Positions 27,043-35,024 of a stretch of 64,000 nucleotides of DNA are shown here, piece after piece. The position numbers and the translations under genes are program-made. Source of the stretch: an uncultured Craurococcus sp. Lineage in GTDB: Bacteria > Pseudomonadota > Alphaproteobacteria > Acetobacterales > Acetobacteraceae. Position 1 is the first letter of the stretch; each line of letters starts with the position of its first letter. The DNA lies in contig CADCTD010000178.1 of NCBI GenBank assembly GCA_902805545.1, forward strand, positions 1 to 64,000, written 5' to 3'. The notes under the pieces were generated by a model, which was not told the origin of the DNA, did not search any database, and worked only from the letters and a program-made list of their open reading frames with translations.

Positions 27043-28023
27043 TTGCCCGACCCGACCCAGCCCTCCTCGACGCCCGATTTCCTGCAGCACGACCGGCCGC
27101 CGGTGCCGGATATCAGCGTCCCGCGCGGCATCCTGCCCTTCCACCTCGCGGACAAGCCGGTCCGTGGCCGGCTCGTCCGCCTCGGCCCGCTGGCCGACGC
27201 GCTGCTGACCAGGCACGAGAACCACCCCGCCGTCACTCGCCTCGCCGGGGAGGCGCTGGCGCTGACCGCCGGCCTCGCCGCCGCGCTCAAGTTCAAGGGC
27301 AGCTTCTCGCTCCAGGCCAAGGGAGACGGCCCGGTCTCCATGCTGCTGGCCGATTGCACGGAGGCCGGCGCGCTGCGCGGCTATGCCCGGGCGGATGAGG
27401 CGGCGCTGACGAAGCTCCTGTCGAAGGACCCGGTCGGCGATGCCGCGGCGTTGCTCGGCCGCGGCTACCTCGCCTTCACGGCCGACCAGGGGCCGGAAAT
27501 GGACCGCTACCAGGGCATCGTCGAGATTCACGGGCTGACGCTCGCGGCGATGACCAGCCACTATTTCGAGACCTCGGAGCAGCTCCGCGCCCATGTGCGC
27601 CTGGCCTGCGACCACACCGAGGCCGGCTGGCGCGCCGCTGCCCTCATCATCGAGAAGGTCGCCGGCGAGGGCGGCATCGCCCCCGAGCTCGACGCCGCGG
27701 CGCAGGACGAGGCCTGGCGCACGGCCCTCGCCCTGGTCGGGACCCTGACCGATGCCGAGCTGCTGGACGATGCCCTGCCCTCGCAGACCCTGCTGCACCG
27801 GCTCTTCCATCTCGAGGGGCTGGCGGTCGACCGGCCGCGGCCGCTCTCCTATGGCTGCCGCTGCTCGCGCTCGCGCCTTGCGGGCGTGCTCTCCCGCTTC
27901 GGCCAGGACGACCTCGACCATATGGCCCAGGAGGACGGGGCCATCACCATGACCTGCGAGTTCTGCAACCTCGACTTCCGCTTCGACCGGGCGGAAGTCC
28001 AGGGTAGCGGCACGGCCGAATGA
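27043..28023 (+). CDS. hslO: Hsp33 redox-regulated chaperone
   Basis: 326 residues from TTG 27043, with AAGG nine bases upstream; no better start precedes the conserved DISVPRGILPFHL. The zinc-binding redox switch is complete: CRC near residue 275 and CEFC near residue 306. KFKGSFSLQAKGDGPVSMLLADCT is the family core. It is a cytoplasmic holdase activated when oxidants release the zinc. Next to argD-argF in several alphaproteobacteria, a known arrangement. Its TGA is 41 bases before the next start. Confidence 0.93.
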   Translation: MPDPTQPSSTPDFLQHDRPPVPDISVPRGILPFHLADKPVRGRLVRLGPLADALLTRHENHPAVTRLAGEALALTAGLAAALKFKGSFSLQAKGDGPVSMLLADCTEAGALRGYARADEAALTKLLSKDPVGDAAALLGRGYLAFTADQGPEMDRYQGIVEIHGLTLAAMTSHYFETSEQLRAHVRLACDHTEAGWRAAALIIEKVAGEGGIAPELDAAAQDEAWRTALALVGTLTDAELLDDALPSQTLLHRLFHLEGLAVDRPRPLSYGCRCSRSRLAGVLSRFGQDDLDHMAQEDGAITMTCEFCNLDFRFDRAEVQGSGTAE

Positions 28024-28064
28024 GCCGTTACACCTGTGGCGCTCACCCGGCTGGAGGTCCCGCA

Positions 28065-28694
28065 ATGCCCGACCGGCGCACTATCCTGCTGCTCCCCCTG
28101 CTTGCCGCGGCCTGCGGGGGCCGGCCGGAGCCGGTGCCGCTGCCGCCCGGGCCGCTGAGCTACAAGTATCTCTCGCCGCTGCCCCTGAACGTCGCCAACA
28201 TCGACATCGCAGAGGATGCGCCGCCGCCGGTACCCGGCGACATCGGCGCCCGGCTGTCGCCTTCAGCGCCCGGGGCGGTGCGGATCATGGCGCGCGACCG
28301 GCTGCTTGCCGTCGGCACCACCGGCCAGGCGCGCTTCACCGTCAGCCAGGCGCAGGTCATCCAGCAGCAGGATCAGCTCACCTGCCTGCTTGGCTGCCGG
28401 CTGGAAATCCTCTCCGGCCTCGGCAGCCGGGTCGGCTTCGCCGAGGCGGCCGTCACCCGTTCGGTCAGCGGGCTGGAGGCGAGGCGGCCGAACGCGCCCG
28501 AGGCGCTGCTGCGCCGCGGCATGGACGACCTCAATGTGGAGTTCGAATTCCAGCTCCGCCGGGCGCTGAAGGACTGGATCTCCGCGGTGACGCCCAATGC
28601 GGATGGCGGCATGCCCGCCCCCGGCCCCGGCCAGGTGGGCGTCGAGGACCTGCCGCCCGAAGGTGCCGCCCCGCGACGCGAAACCCTCCCGTAG
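28065..28694 (+). CDS. Predicted lipoprotein of unknown function
   Basis: 209 residues from ATG 28065 with GGAGG seven bases before. The signal peptide MPDRRTILLLPLLAAAC gives the lipobox at Cys 17. The mature part contains LSPLPLNVANIDIAED, MARDRLLAVGTTGQARFTVSQAQVIQQQDQLTC and a helical FEFQLRRALKDWI segment, with a Pro-rich tail. The order resembles small envelope lipoproteins of Acetobacteraceae and related alphaproteobacteria. No catalytic motif is visible. Downstream of hslO and possibly cotranscribed. Confidence 0.8.
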   Translation: MPDRRTILLLPLLAAACGGRPEPVPLPPGPLSYKYLSPLPLNVANIDIAEDAPPPVPGDIGARLSPSAPGAVRIMARDRLLAVGTTGQARFTVSQAQVIQQQDQLTCLLGCRLEILSGLGSRVGFAEAAVTRSVSGLEARRPNAPEALLRRGMDDLNVEFEFQLRRALKDWISAVTPNADGGMPAPGPGQVGVEDLPPEGAAPRRETLP

Positions 28695-28739
28695 CGGGAG
28701 CCCGCGGAACCCGGCGCCCCGCCGAGCGATGGGGCGGAC

Positions 28740-29024
28740 ATGAAGAGCCTCGTCCTGCCCCTCGCCGCGCTGTCCCTCACCGCCTGCATGGTTCGCGTGC
28801 CGGTGAGCGAGCAGCCGTCCCGCGCCGTCTATTCCCAGGCCTCGCCCTATGCCGCACCGCTGCCGCAGAACGGCTATGTGCAGCAGGCCCCGGCCGATCC
28901 CTACTGCGCCGAGGCGGTCGGCGAGGCGCAGGACGCCGCCGCCATCGCCTCGACGACCGGCCGCGGCCGGGATGCCGGCCGGGCCGGGCGCACCGAGCAG
29001 CAGGCCCGGCGCGCCTGCCGCTAG
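28740..29024 (+). CDS. Small predicted lipoprotein
   Basis: 94 residues. The signal peptide MKSLVLPLAALSLTAC ends at lipobox LTAC, Cys 16. The mature part is short and polar, with two more cysteines (DPYCAEAV and the penultimate Cys), which could form a disulfide. The last third is rich in Arg, Gly and Ala. The stop TAG is part of the hairpin arm of repeat copy B, so the repeat supplies the end of the gene. Function unknown. Confidence 0.7.
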   Translation: MKSLVLPLAALSLTACMVRVPVSEQPSRAVYSQASPYAAPLPQNGYVQQAPADPYCAEAVGEAQDAAAIASTTGRGRDAGRAGRTEQQARRACR

Positions 29025-29123
29025 AGCGATCTCTGTTCGACCTGGCTCACGGAATCCGCTCTAGCCTGTTGTCTGGCCGAGCGGATTACCCCGACCAGGT
29101 GCTTCCACTTGGTCGGAGTTTGC
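29021..29123 (-). repeat. Two-hairpin dispersed element, copy B
   Basis: Reverse-strand copy of the element at 2165-2270. Over 29049-29123 it aligns ungapped with 61 of 75 bases identical, and all 14 differences are transitions. In the first hairpin two base pairs change on both sides and keep pairing. The loop of the second hairpin is nearly the reverse complement of copy A's loop, as if flipped. The element lies between convergent genes and contains the stop of the gene at 28740-29024. Confidence 0.85.
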
Positions 29124-29198
29124 CCTGGACCGTGATTCCAGGGGCCGGCACGACCGGAGGCGTGATCCGCGGAACGCAACGACAAGCCGGATCTCGGC

Positions 29199-29837
29199 CT
29201 AGCCTTCCATCGAACCGCGCTGCCCGCCGATCATCGCCAGGAACTCGCGCCGGGTGGAGGCATCGTCGCGGAAGGCGCCCAGCATCCGGCTCGTCACCAT
29301 GGTGACCCCCGGCTTGTGGATGCCGCGCGTGGTCATGCACTGGTGCGCCGCCTCGATCACCACGGCGACGCCCTTCGGCTTCAGCACCTCGTTGATGCAG
29401 TTCGCCACCTGCGCGGTCAGCTTCTCCTGGATTTGCAGCCGCTTGGCATAGACCTCGAGCACCCGCGCCAGCTTGCTGATGCCGACCACGCGGCCGGCCG
29501 GCAGATAGGCGACATGCGCCCGGCCGATGATCGGCACGACATGGTGCTCGCAATGGCTCTCGAGGCGGATGTCGCGCAGCACCACCATCTCGTCATAGCC
29601 ATCCGTCTCCTCGAAGGATCGGGCGAGCAGCTCCACCGGGTCGACATCGTAGCCGGCGAAGAACTCCTCATAGGCGCGGACGACGCGGGCCGGGGTGTCG
29701 ACCAGCCCCTCGCGGTCCGGGTCGTCGCCGGTCCAGCGCAGCAGGGTGCGGACAGCGGCCTCCGCCTCCTCCCGGCTTGGCCGGCCCTCGAAGCTGGCCT
29801 TGGTGTCGATGACATGGTTAGGCGTCTGGATATTCAC
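29199..29837 (-). CDS. folE: GTP cyclohydrolase I (FolE)
   Basis: 212 residues from GTG 29837, chosen for GGGGA eight bases upstream; ATG 29882 would add 15 residues. Zinc ligands lie in [21 protein letters not shown] near residue 97 and in the [10 protein letters not shown] region. [20 protein letters not shown] is the conserved core. It makes dihydroneopterin triphosphate, the first step of folate synthesis. All active-site residues are present, including the cysteine near residue 165. Single gene that converges on the lipoprotein. Confidence 0.96.
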   Translation of the reverse strand: MNIQTPNHVIDTKASFEGRPSREEAEAAVRTLLRWTGDDPDREGLVDTPARVVRAYEEFFAGYDVDPVELLARSFEETDGYDEMVVLRDIRLESHCEHHVVPIIGRAHVAYLPAGRVVGISKLARVLEVYAKRLQIQEKLTAQVANCINEVLKPKGVAVVIEAAHQCMTTRGIHKPGVTMVTSRMLGAFRDDASTRREFLAMIGGQRGSMEG

Positions 29838-29931
29838 GATGAGGATCCCCAAGGCTCGCGGGCCATTGACCCAGTATCGCACTCGGACATGGGGCCAGTC
29901 TACGAATCTGCAATGGTTCGAAGCGGGACTA

Positions 29932-30591
29932 TCAACTTGGAGGCGGACCGGATGGCGCGCCCGCTGGTGGCGGCTGCCGCGGCGGCGGCAGGGGCAGGCT
30001 GATGGCGGTCGCCTTCAGGTCGCGCAGCAGGCTGGTCGCGCCGCGGCCGAGTTTCACCTCGCGCTGCACCAGGATGCCGGAGACGCCCTCCAGCCAGTAG
30101 CGCACGGTGAGGCTCTGCGCTGCATTGGCGCCGGTGCCGTTCACCATCCGCTCCAGCACCACCGTGTCGTAGCGCCCGGCCGGGGTCTGCAGCCTCTCGA
30201 AGCCGACCACGCGCCAGCGCGTCTCGAAGGGATACTGGATGCCGCTGCCGGGGGAGGCGACGGTCGAAGTGTAGCTCGCATTCGTCCCCGTCCTGGCCGG
30301 AAACAGGCTCTGCATCCCCGGCCGGTGCCCGCGCCCCTCGCTGTTCATCTCCTCGACCATGCCCCAGACCAGCCGCACCGTTCCGCCGCTTGCCGTCCGC
30401 GCCGTGCAGATGGCGGGGTCGCCCGGGTCCGCCCCGGTGAAGGTCAGGCTCCGCCCGTCATCCCAGTCAACGCGGCTCCCCGGCTCGGGGCAGGCGAAGA
30501 CCCATTCCTTCTCGGTTTGCGGCGTCGACGTCTTGCAGCCCAGCAAGGCGAGGGCGATCAGCGGCAGGGCTCGGCCCGGGGGAAAGCGCAT
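29932..30591 (-). CDS. Predicted lipoprotein of unknown function
   Basis: 219 residues. Signal peptide [19 protein letters not shown] with the lipobox at Cys 19. The mature domain is beta-rich with [65 protein letters not shown], and [17 protein letters not shown], a pattern seen in secreted proteins that carry several two-strand repeats. The C-terminus is a Pro-rich tail of about 25 residues. It diverges from the next gene over a 158-base gap. Confidence 0.78.
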   Translation of the reverse strand: MRFPPGRALPLIALALLGCKTSTPQTEKEWVFACPEPGSRVDWDDGRSLTFTGADPGDPAICTARTASGGTVRLVWGMVEEMNSEGRGHRPGMQSLFPARTGTNASYTSTVASPGSGIQYPFETRWRVVGFERLQTPAGRYDTVVLERMVNGTGANAAQSLTVRYWLEGVSGILVQREVKLGRGATSLLRDLKATAISLPLPPPRQPPPAGAPSGPPPS

Positions 30592-30749
30592 GCGGAAGGT
30601 CCTGGCTGCTCGGGATAGCGGCGACGCGCCTTAACCATTCGTTAAATAACCTGGGACAAAATCCCATTCGGCGAGACGACGGAGCGACTAATGGGAAATT
30701 CTCTCAATAAGCGATATTCCTGCCCCGCCACCATCGCCGGGGGCGAGCC
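30592..30749. promoter_or_regulatory. Divergent promoter region between a lipoprotein gene and the lnt operon
   Basis: More AT-rich than its surroundings. It holds the inverted repeat TTAAC-N5-GTTAA (30631-30645), a small hairpin at 30652-30666, and the 9-mer TCTCAATAA (30702-30710), whose reverse complement recurs at the palindrome upstream of the PraR-like gene (32956-32964). No confident -35/-10 pair could be fixed. Confidence 0.35.
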
Positions 30750-31349
30750 ATGATGCGCCCGGGTTTCGCCACGAGGTCAAGTGCCCAGGAGGATCCCTGG
30801 GACGAGATCTGGGCCGGCTACGATGCCGCCCATCGCCCGCTGCCTCTGCACGCCCTTGCCCCAGTCCGCGGCGAGGCCCGCGCCGAGGCCCGCACCTGGG
30901 CCCGCAATGGCCGCGTCCTGCCGGTGCTGCTGACGATGCTTGCCCTGTTGGGCGTGGCGGCCTCGGCCTTCGCTGCCCCGCGACAGGCGGCACGGGAGCT
31001 GGCCGCGGCGCTTCGCAGCGCGGACCAGGCGAGCCTCGCCGCCCTGGTCGACTGGCAGGCCCTGCTCCAGGCGCCCCCCCTCGCGGCCGCAGAGGAGGCC
31101 GGCTTCCTCGCCAGCCTCAGCCGCAGCATCCACCAGCAGCGGGCGACGCCGGAGGGGCTGGCGGCACTGGTCCAGGCTCGGGTTGGCCCCGGCTGGCCCG
31201 ATCCGGCGATCGAGACCACGGGCCTCGCCTCGGCGCGACTCGTCCTCGCCTCCACCAGCCAGCCGGGCCGCGGCATCGCCCTCTCCCTTGCCTTGCAGGA
31301 CTACCTGCCGCCGCGCTGGCGGGTGGTCGCAGTGGAGCCGCTCGGCTGA
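30750..31349 (+). CDS. Membrane-anchored protein with DUF2939-like region
   Basis: 199 residues. A short cytoplasmic part (about 50 residues), one membrane segment VLPVLLTMLALLGVAASAFA, and an extracytoplasmic domain of about 120 residues starting ARELAAALRSADQASLAALVDWQALLQ, a pattern like DUF2939 proteins (an ALxxLVDW helix). The rest, GLASARLVLASTSQPGRGIALSLALQDYL and RWRVVAVEPL, completes a small alpha-beta domain. ATG 30750 or 30753 may start it. It is one base from lnt, so the two are likely cotranscribed. Function unknown. Confidence 0.75.
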   Translation: MMRPGFATRSSAQEDPWDEIWAGYDAAHRPLPLHALAPVRGEARAEARTWARNGRVLPVLLTMLALLGVAASAFAAPRQAARELAAALRSADQASLAALVDWQALLQAPPLAAAEEAGFLASLSRSIHQQRATPEGLAALVQARVGPGWPDPAIETTGLASARLVLASTSQPGRGIALSLALQDYLPPRWRVVAVEPLG

Positions 31350-31350
31350 G

Positions 31351-32952
31351 ATGGACCTGCCGCTTGCCCTGGCCGCCCGAGGCGGTCTAGCTGCGGCCGT
31401 GCTTACCTCCCTCCTGGCGCGCCTCGTCGCGCTTCCCTGGCGGCGACAGCTGGCGGCTGCCTTCGGGCTCGGCCTGCTCTCCACCCTCGCCTTGCCGCCG
31501 GTGCATGCCGTGCCGGTCCTGCTGATCGCCATCCCTGGCCTGCTGGCGCTGGTCGCCGCGGCACGGAGCGGCAGGCGCGCCGCCTGGCTCGGCTTCGCCT
31601 GGGGCTGGGGGCATGGGCTGGCAGGCATCTACTGGATCACCCACGCCATCCTCACCGATGCCGCGACTTTCTGGTGGCTCGTCCCGCTGGCGGCACCGGC
31701 CGTCGCCATCCCCCTCGCCCTCTTCGTCCTGCCGCCGGTGCTGGCGGCGCGCGCGCTGCCGGCAGGCTGGCCGAGGCTGTTCGGCTTCGCCGGCGCCTGG
31801 GTGCTGGCGGAGCTTGCCCGGGGCTTCCTCCTCACCGGCTTCCCCTGGAACCTCATGGGCACGGCCTGGGCCTTCGCCGCCCTGCCGATCCAGCCGGCGG
31901 CGCTCATCGGTGTCCATGGCCTTTCGTTGCTGACCATGCTGCTGGCCGGCCTGCCGCTGCTGCCGGGCTGGCGCCCCTGGGCCGGGGCGGCGGCGATGCT
32001 CGCCGCGCTGGCCGGCTTCGGCACCTGGCGCCTGGCCCAGCCCGCGCCGTCCGCGCCCGCGGTGCAACTCCTGCTGGTACAAGGGAACATCCAGCAGGAG
32101 GTGAAATGGCGCCCCGAGCAGCGAATGCCAAACTTTCAGCGCTACCTGGAGTTGACTGCAGAGGCCGCACGACACGCGAGCCCCACCGGCAAGCTGGTGG
32201 TGATCTGGCCGGAGACCGCCAGCCCCTTCCTCCTCGCCCAGGACCCGGAGGCGCAGCGCATGGCGGCCGAGTCCCTCCCCCCCGGCGCGACGCTCCTCGC
32301 CGGCACGGTGCGCGGCGAATGGGCACCGGACGGCCAGCTGGAGCGCGTGTTCAACAGCCTGGTCGCCCTCGATTCGGAGGGCCGGGTGGAGGCCGTCTAC
32401 GACAAGTCCCACCTCGTCCCCTTCGGCGAGTACATGCCGCTCTCCGGCCTGCTGCCGATCCGCCTGGTGACGGGCGGGATGGACTTCACCGCCGGCCCCG
32501 GGCCGCAGCGCCTTGCCCCGCCTGGCCTGCCGCCCTTCGGCGCGCTGATCTGCTACGAAGTGATCTTCCCCGCCGCCGTGACCCCCTCGCCGCGGCCCGA
32601 CTGGCTGGTGAACATCACCAATGACGGCTGGTTCGGCATCTCGTCCGGCCCCTGGCAGCATCTCGCCGCCGCGCGGCTGCGTGCGGTTGAGGAGGGCCTG
32701 CCGCTCGCGCGGGCGGCGCAGACCGGCATCTCGGCCCTCTTCGACTCGCGCGGGCGGCAGGTGGCCATGATCCCGCTCGGCACCATGGGGACCACGACGG
32801 TGGCGCTGCCCGGCACCGATGCGCCGCCGCCCTTCGCCCATGGCGGGCTGGCGATTCCCTTGCTGCTCGCGCTGGCCTGCCTGGGGCTCGCCTGGCGTCT
32901 GCGGCCTATGGTTGTATCGCCGCAGGCGTTACCGCCAGAGCCGCGAAGGTGA
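31351..32952 (+). CDS. lnt: Apolipoprotein N-acyltransferase
   Basis: 533 residues. About seven N-terminal membrane segments, then a nitrilase-like periplasmic domain from residue 230. The Glu-Lys-Cys triad is present: Glu in IWPETASPF near residue 288, Lys in YDKSHLVPFGEYMP near residue 352, and Cys in GALICYEVIFP near residue 404. FPWNLMGTAW is the family loop. It adds the third acyl chain to lipoproteins at the outer face of the inner membrane, and eight predicted lipoproteins are encoded in this window. A PraR-like gene follows, as in rhizobia. Confidence 0.96.
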   Translation: MDLPLALAARGGLAAAVLTSLLARLVALPWRRQLAAAFGLGLLSTLALPPVHAVPVLLIAIPGLLALVAAARSGRRAAWLGFAWGWGHGLAGIYWITHAILTDAATFWWLVPLAAPAVAIPLALFVLPPVLAARALPAGWPRLFGFAGAWVLAELARGFLLTGFPWNLMGTAWAFAALPIQPAALIGVHGLSLLTMLLAGLPLLPGWRPWAGAAAMLAALAGFGTWRLAQPAPSAPAVQLLLVQGNIQQEVKWRPEQRMPNFQRYLELTAEAARHASPTGKLVVIWPETASPFLLAQDPEAQRMAAESLPPGATLLAGTVRGEWAPDGQLERVFNSLVALDSEGRVEAVYDKSHLVPFGEYMPLSGLLPIRLVTGGMDFTAGPGPQRLAPPGLPPFGALICYEVIFPAAVTPSPRPDWLVNITNDGWFGISSGPWQHLAAARLRAVEEGLPLARAAQTGISALFDSRGRQVAMIPLGTMGTTTVALPGTDAPPPFAHGGLAIPLLLALACLGLAWRLRPMVVSPQALPPEPRR

Positions 32953-32958
32953 TCTTTA

Positions 32959-33006
32959 TTGAGAAATCTCAAAAGTATTGACGCTCCGTAGCGCCGCGCG
33001 TAAAGG
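32959..33006 (+). promoter_or_regulatory. praR: Promoter and candidate operator of the PraR-like regulator gene
   Basis: TTGAGA-AA-TCTCAA (32959-32972) is an inverted repeat with 6-base arms. It is followed by TTGACG (32978-32983), a 17-base spacer and TAAAGG (33001-33006), a plausible sigma-70 promoter. The leader to ATG 33104 is about 90 bases. The palindrome is just upstream of -35, the usual place for an autoregulator site, but binding is inference. Confidence 0.45.
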
Positions 33007-33103
33007 TGTCGTTAGGGAGTGGTCCCTGCCGTTGCGGCCCGTGCGTCGGCCGCAGCCTTAGGGGTGCCCCGCCACCGGCGCCTCGGATTGGGATGAGACA
33101 GGA

Positions 33104-33553
33104 ATGCCGAGCGACGAACCCCTGGACCGCGCTGTGCGGGAGCCCCGCCCGAGCCCCATCGATGTGCATGTCGGCACGCGGGTTCGCCTCCGCCGCACCC
33201 TGCTCGGCATGAGCCAGGAAAAGCTCGGCGAGGCGCTCGGCCTCACCTTCCAGCAGGTGCAGAAATACGAGCGCGGCGTGAACCGCATCGGCGCCAGCCG
33301 GCTCTTCGACCTCGCCCGCGTTCTCGACGTGCCGATCGGCTTCTTCTTCGACGACATGCCCGATGCGGTCGGCGGCTCGATGAACGGCATCCGCCGTGCC
33401 ATGGGCTTCGCCGACAGCCAGGACGCCTTCGAGGACGACACGCTGCACCGCCGCGAGACGCTCGAACTGGTCCGCGCCTACTACCGCATCACCGACCCCT
33501 CCGTGCGGAAGCGCGTCTTCGACCTCATCAAGAGCCTGACCCCGTCCGAATAG
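33104..33553 (+). CDS. praR: PraR/PhrR-like XRE-family regulator
   Basis: 149 residues. Cro-type helix-turn-helix at residues 22-80: VGTRVRLRRTLLGMSQEKLGEALGLTFQQVQKYERGVNRIGASRLFDLARVLDVP. Residues 105-149 hold the tail ETLELVRAYYRITDPSVRKRVFDLIKSL, typical of the alphaproteobacterial PraR/PhrR group. PhrR is low-pH-inducible in Sinorhizobium and PraR controls biofilm and symbiosis genes in rhizobia; the role here is unknown. lnt directly upstream is the order described in Sinorhizobium. The metK gene that often follows is absent; DUF2244 and nth come next. Confidence 0.9.
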   Translation: MPSDEPLDRAVREPRPSPIDVHVGTRVRLRRTLLGMSQEKLGEALGLTFQQVQKYERGVNRIGASRLFDLARVLDVPIGFFFDDMPDAVGGSMNGIRRAMGFADSQDAFEDDTLHRRETLELVRAYYRITDPSVRKRVFDLIKSLTPSE

Positions 33554-33559
33554 CCGGGC

Positions 33560-34081
33560 TCAGCCCTCGCGCAATTGGGGGTTGTCGAAGGCGGGCTCCC
33601 GCAACCGCCGCAGCGCCTCCTCGAGGGCGCCCGCGAGGTCCCGCTTCTGCTCGTCGCCCAGCAGCCGCCCGATCTCCACGTCGCTGCCGCGCTGGCGCAG
33701 CACCAACAGGCTGACACGGCCCGGCCGCTCCTCCAGCCGCAGCCGCGCCCAATAGGGGTCGATCTCGATCTGCTCCTGCCGCCCGCGCCCGTCGGTGCGG
33801 TGGATGGTCAGCCGCTCCCCGGTCAGGATCAGCACCTCCGCCGCCCGCGCGCTCCAGCGCCGGTGCGTGGCGACCAGCCCGAGCACCAGGGCGGCCTCGA
33901 TCCCGGTGAAGCCGATGATCGGCCAGGCCCCCATCGCCAGGAACATCCCGCCCGTCACCGCCGAGAGCCCGAGCAGCGCGACGCACAGCACGCGCATCCC
34001 CTTTGGCCCCAGGCTGCGGGCCGGGGTGCAGATCGCCTCGAACAGGACAGGCTGGGATGCGGTCTCAGGCGGGACTGGCAT
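33560..34081 (-). CDS. DUF2244 membrane protein
   Basis: 173 residues from ATG 34081 (MPVPPETAS). Two adjacent membrane segments near residues 27-65 (CVALLGLSAVTGGMFLAMGAWPIIGFTGIEAALVLGLV) are followed by a cytoplasmic beta-rich domain with ERLTIHRTDGRGRQEQIEIDPYWARL, the DUF2244 pattern. Function unknown. Convergent with praR, divergent from nth by 56 bases; DUF2244 next to nth is a frequent alphaproteobacterial pairing. Confidence 0.85.
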   Translation of the reverse strand: MPVPPETASQPVLFEAICTPARSLGPKGMRVLCVALLGLSAVTGGMFLAMGAWPIIGFTGIEAALVLGLVATHRRWSARAAEVLILTGERLTIHRTDGRGRQEQIEIDPYWARLRLEERPGRVSLLVLRQRGSDVEIGRLLGDEQKRDLAGALEEALRRLREPAFDNPQLREG

Positions 34082-34137
34082 AACGTTACCGGAGATGGGA
34101 TGGCCTTCGCATCCTGCCATGGATTGAATCGCCGACG

Positions 34138-34845
34138 ATGCCTCGCCCCACACCCAGGACCCCGCTCCACGGCACCGCCGAGAAGCCCCGCCGCGCCCGC
34201 CGCATGTCGGCAGCGCAAGCCGGGGAGTTCGTCCGCGCGCTCGCCATGCACAACCCGAAGCCGGAGACGGAACTCCTCTACACCACCCCGTTCACCCTCC
34301 TTGTCGCCGTCGTCCTCTCCGCGCAGACGACGGATGCCGCGGTCAACCGGTGCACCCCCGCCCTTTTCGCCGCCGCACCCGGCCCGGCCGAGATGGCCGC
34401 CCTCGGCGCCGAGGGCATCGCCCCCTTCATCCGCAGCATCGGCCTCTGGCAGGGCAAGGCGAAGAATGTCGCCGCCCTCGCCCGCCTGCTGGTCGAGCGG
34501 CATGGCGGCGAGGTCCCGGCCGACCGTGCCGCGCTCGAGGCGCTGCCGGGCGTCGGCCGCAAGACGGCGAATGTCGTCCTCAACGTCGCCTTCGGCGAGA
34601 ACACCATGGCGGTCGACACGCACATCTTCCGCATCGGCAACCGCACCGGGCTCGCCCCGGGCCGGACGCCGCGCGAGGTGGAGGATGGGCTGGTCAAGCG
34701 CTGCCCGCCGGAGCTGCTGCGCGACGCCCACCACTGGTTGATCCTGCACGGCCGCTACATGTGCAAGGCCCGGCTTCCGGAATGTTGGCATTGCCCCGCC
34801 GCAACGCATTGCAATTACGGCAGCAAGGTGGCCGCACCGGGCTAA
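34138..34845 (+). CDS. nth: Endonuclease III
   Basis: 235 residues. Helix-hairpin-helix LPGVGRKTANVVLN near residue 138 with the catalytic Lys, and the catalytic Asp in MAVDTHIFRIGNRTGL near residue 161. The [4Fe-4S] site has the exact spacing C-x6-C-x2-C-x5-C at the end (CKARLPECWHCPAATHC). It removes oxidised pyrimidines and cuts abasic sites. The cluster would be supplied by the Suf system at 2.3-8.7 kb. The N-terminal 22 residues are basic and variable. Confidence 0.96.
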   Translation: MPRPTPRTPLHGTAEKPRRARRMSAAQAGEFVRALAMHNPKPETELLYTTPFTLLVAVVLSAQTTDAAVNRCTPALFAAAPGPAEMAALGAEGIAPFIRSIGLWQGKAKNVAALARLLVERHGGEVPADRAALEALPGVGRKTANVVLNVAFGENTMAVDTHIFRIGNRTGLAPGRTPREVEDGLVKRCPPELLRDAHHWLILHGRYMCKARLPECWHCPAATHCNYGSKVAAPG

Positions 34846-35024
34846 ACCGTTGCGCATCCGTGGCCCCTCCGTATGGGAACCTCCGGCTTCGCCGCTGCGT
34901 TGCAATGCCATAACCGATCCGCAAGCCCGAACCGCGCAATGCGCGTCTGGCAAGCCCGGTTCGGACTCCGCCGGCGGGTTCCCCGCTGGTGGTCCCACGG
35001 CGATTGCAACTGAAGGGACCCCCA

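Noticed and set aside
24028-28065. Very long open frame (over 1300 codons) on the minus strand across argD, argF, the chemoreceptor and hslO
   Set aside because: Its product is low-complexity and rich in Gly, Arg, Ala, Asp and His, with no domain. The opposite strand carries four clear genes. GC-rich third positions keep antisense frames open.
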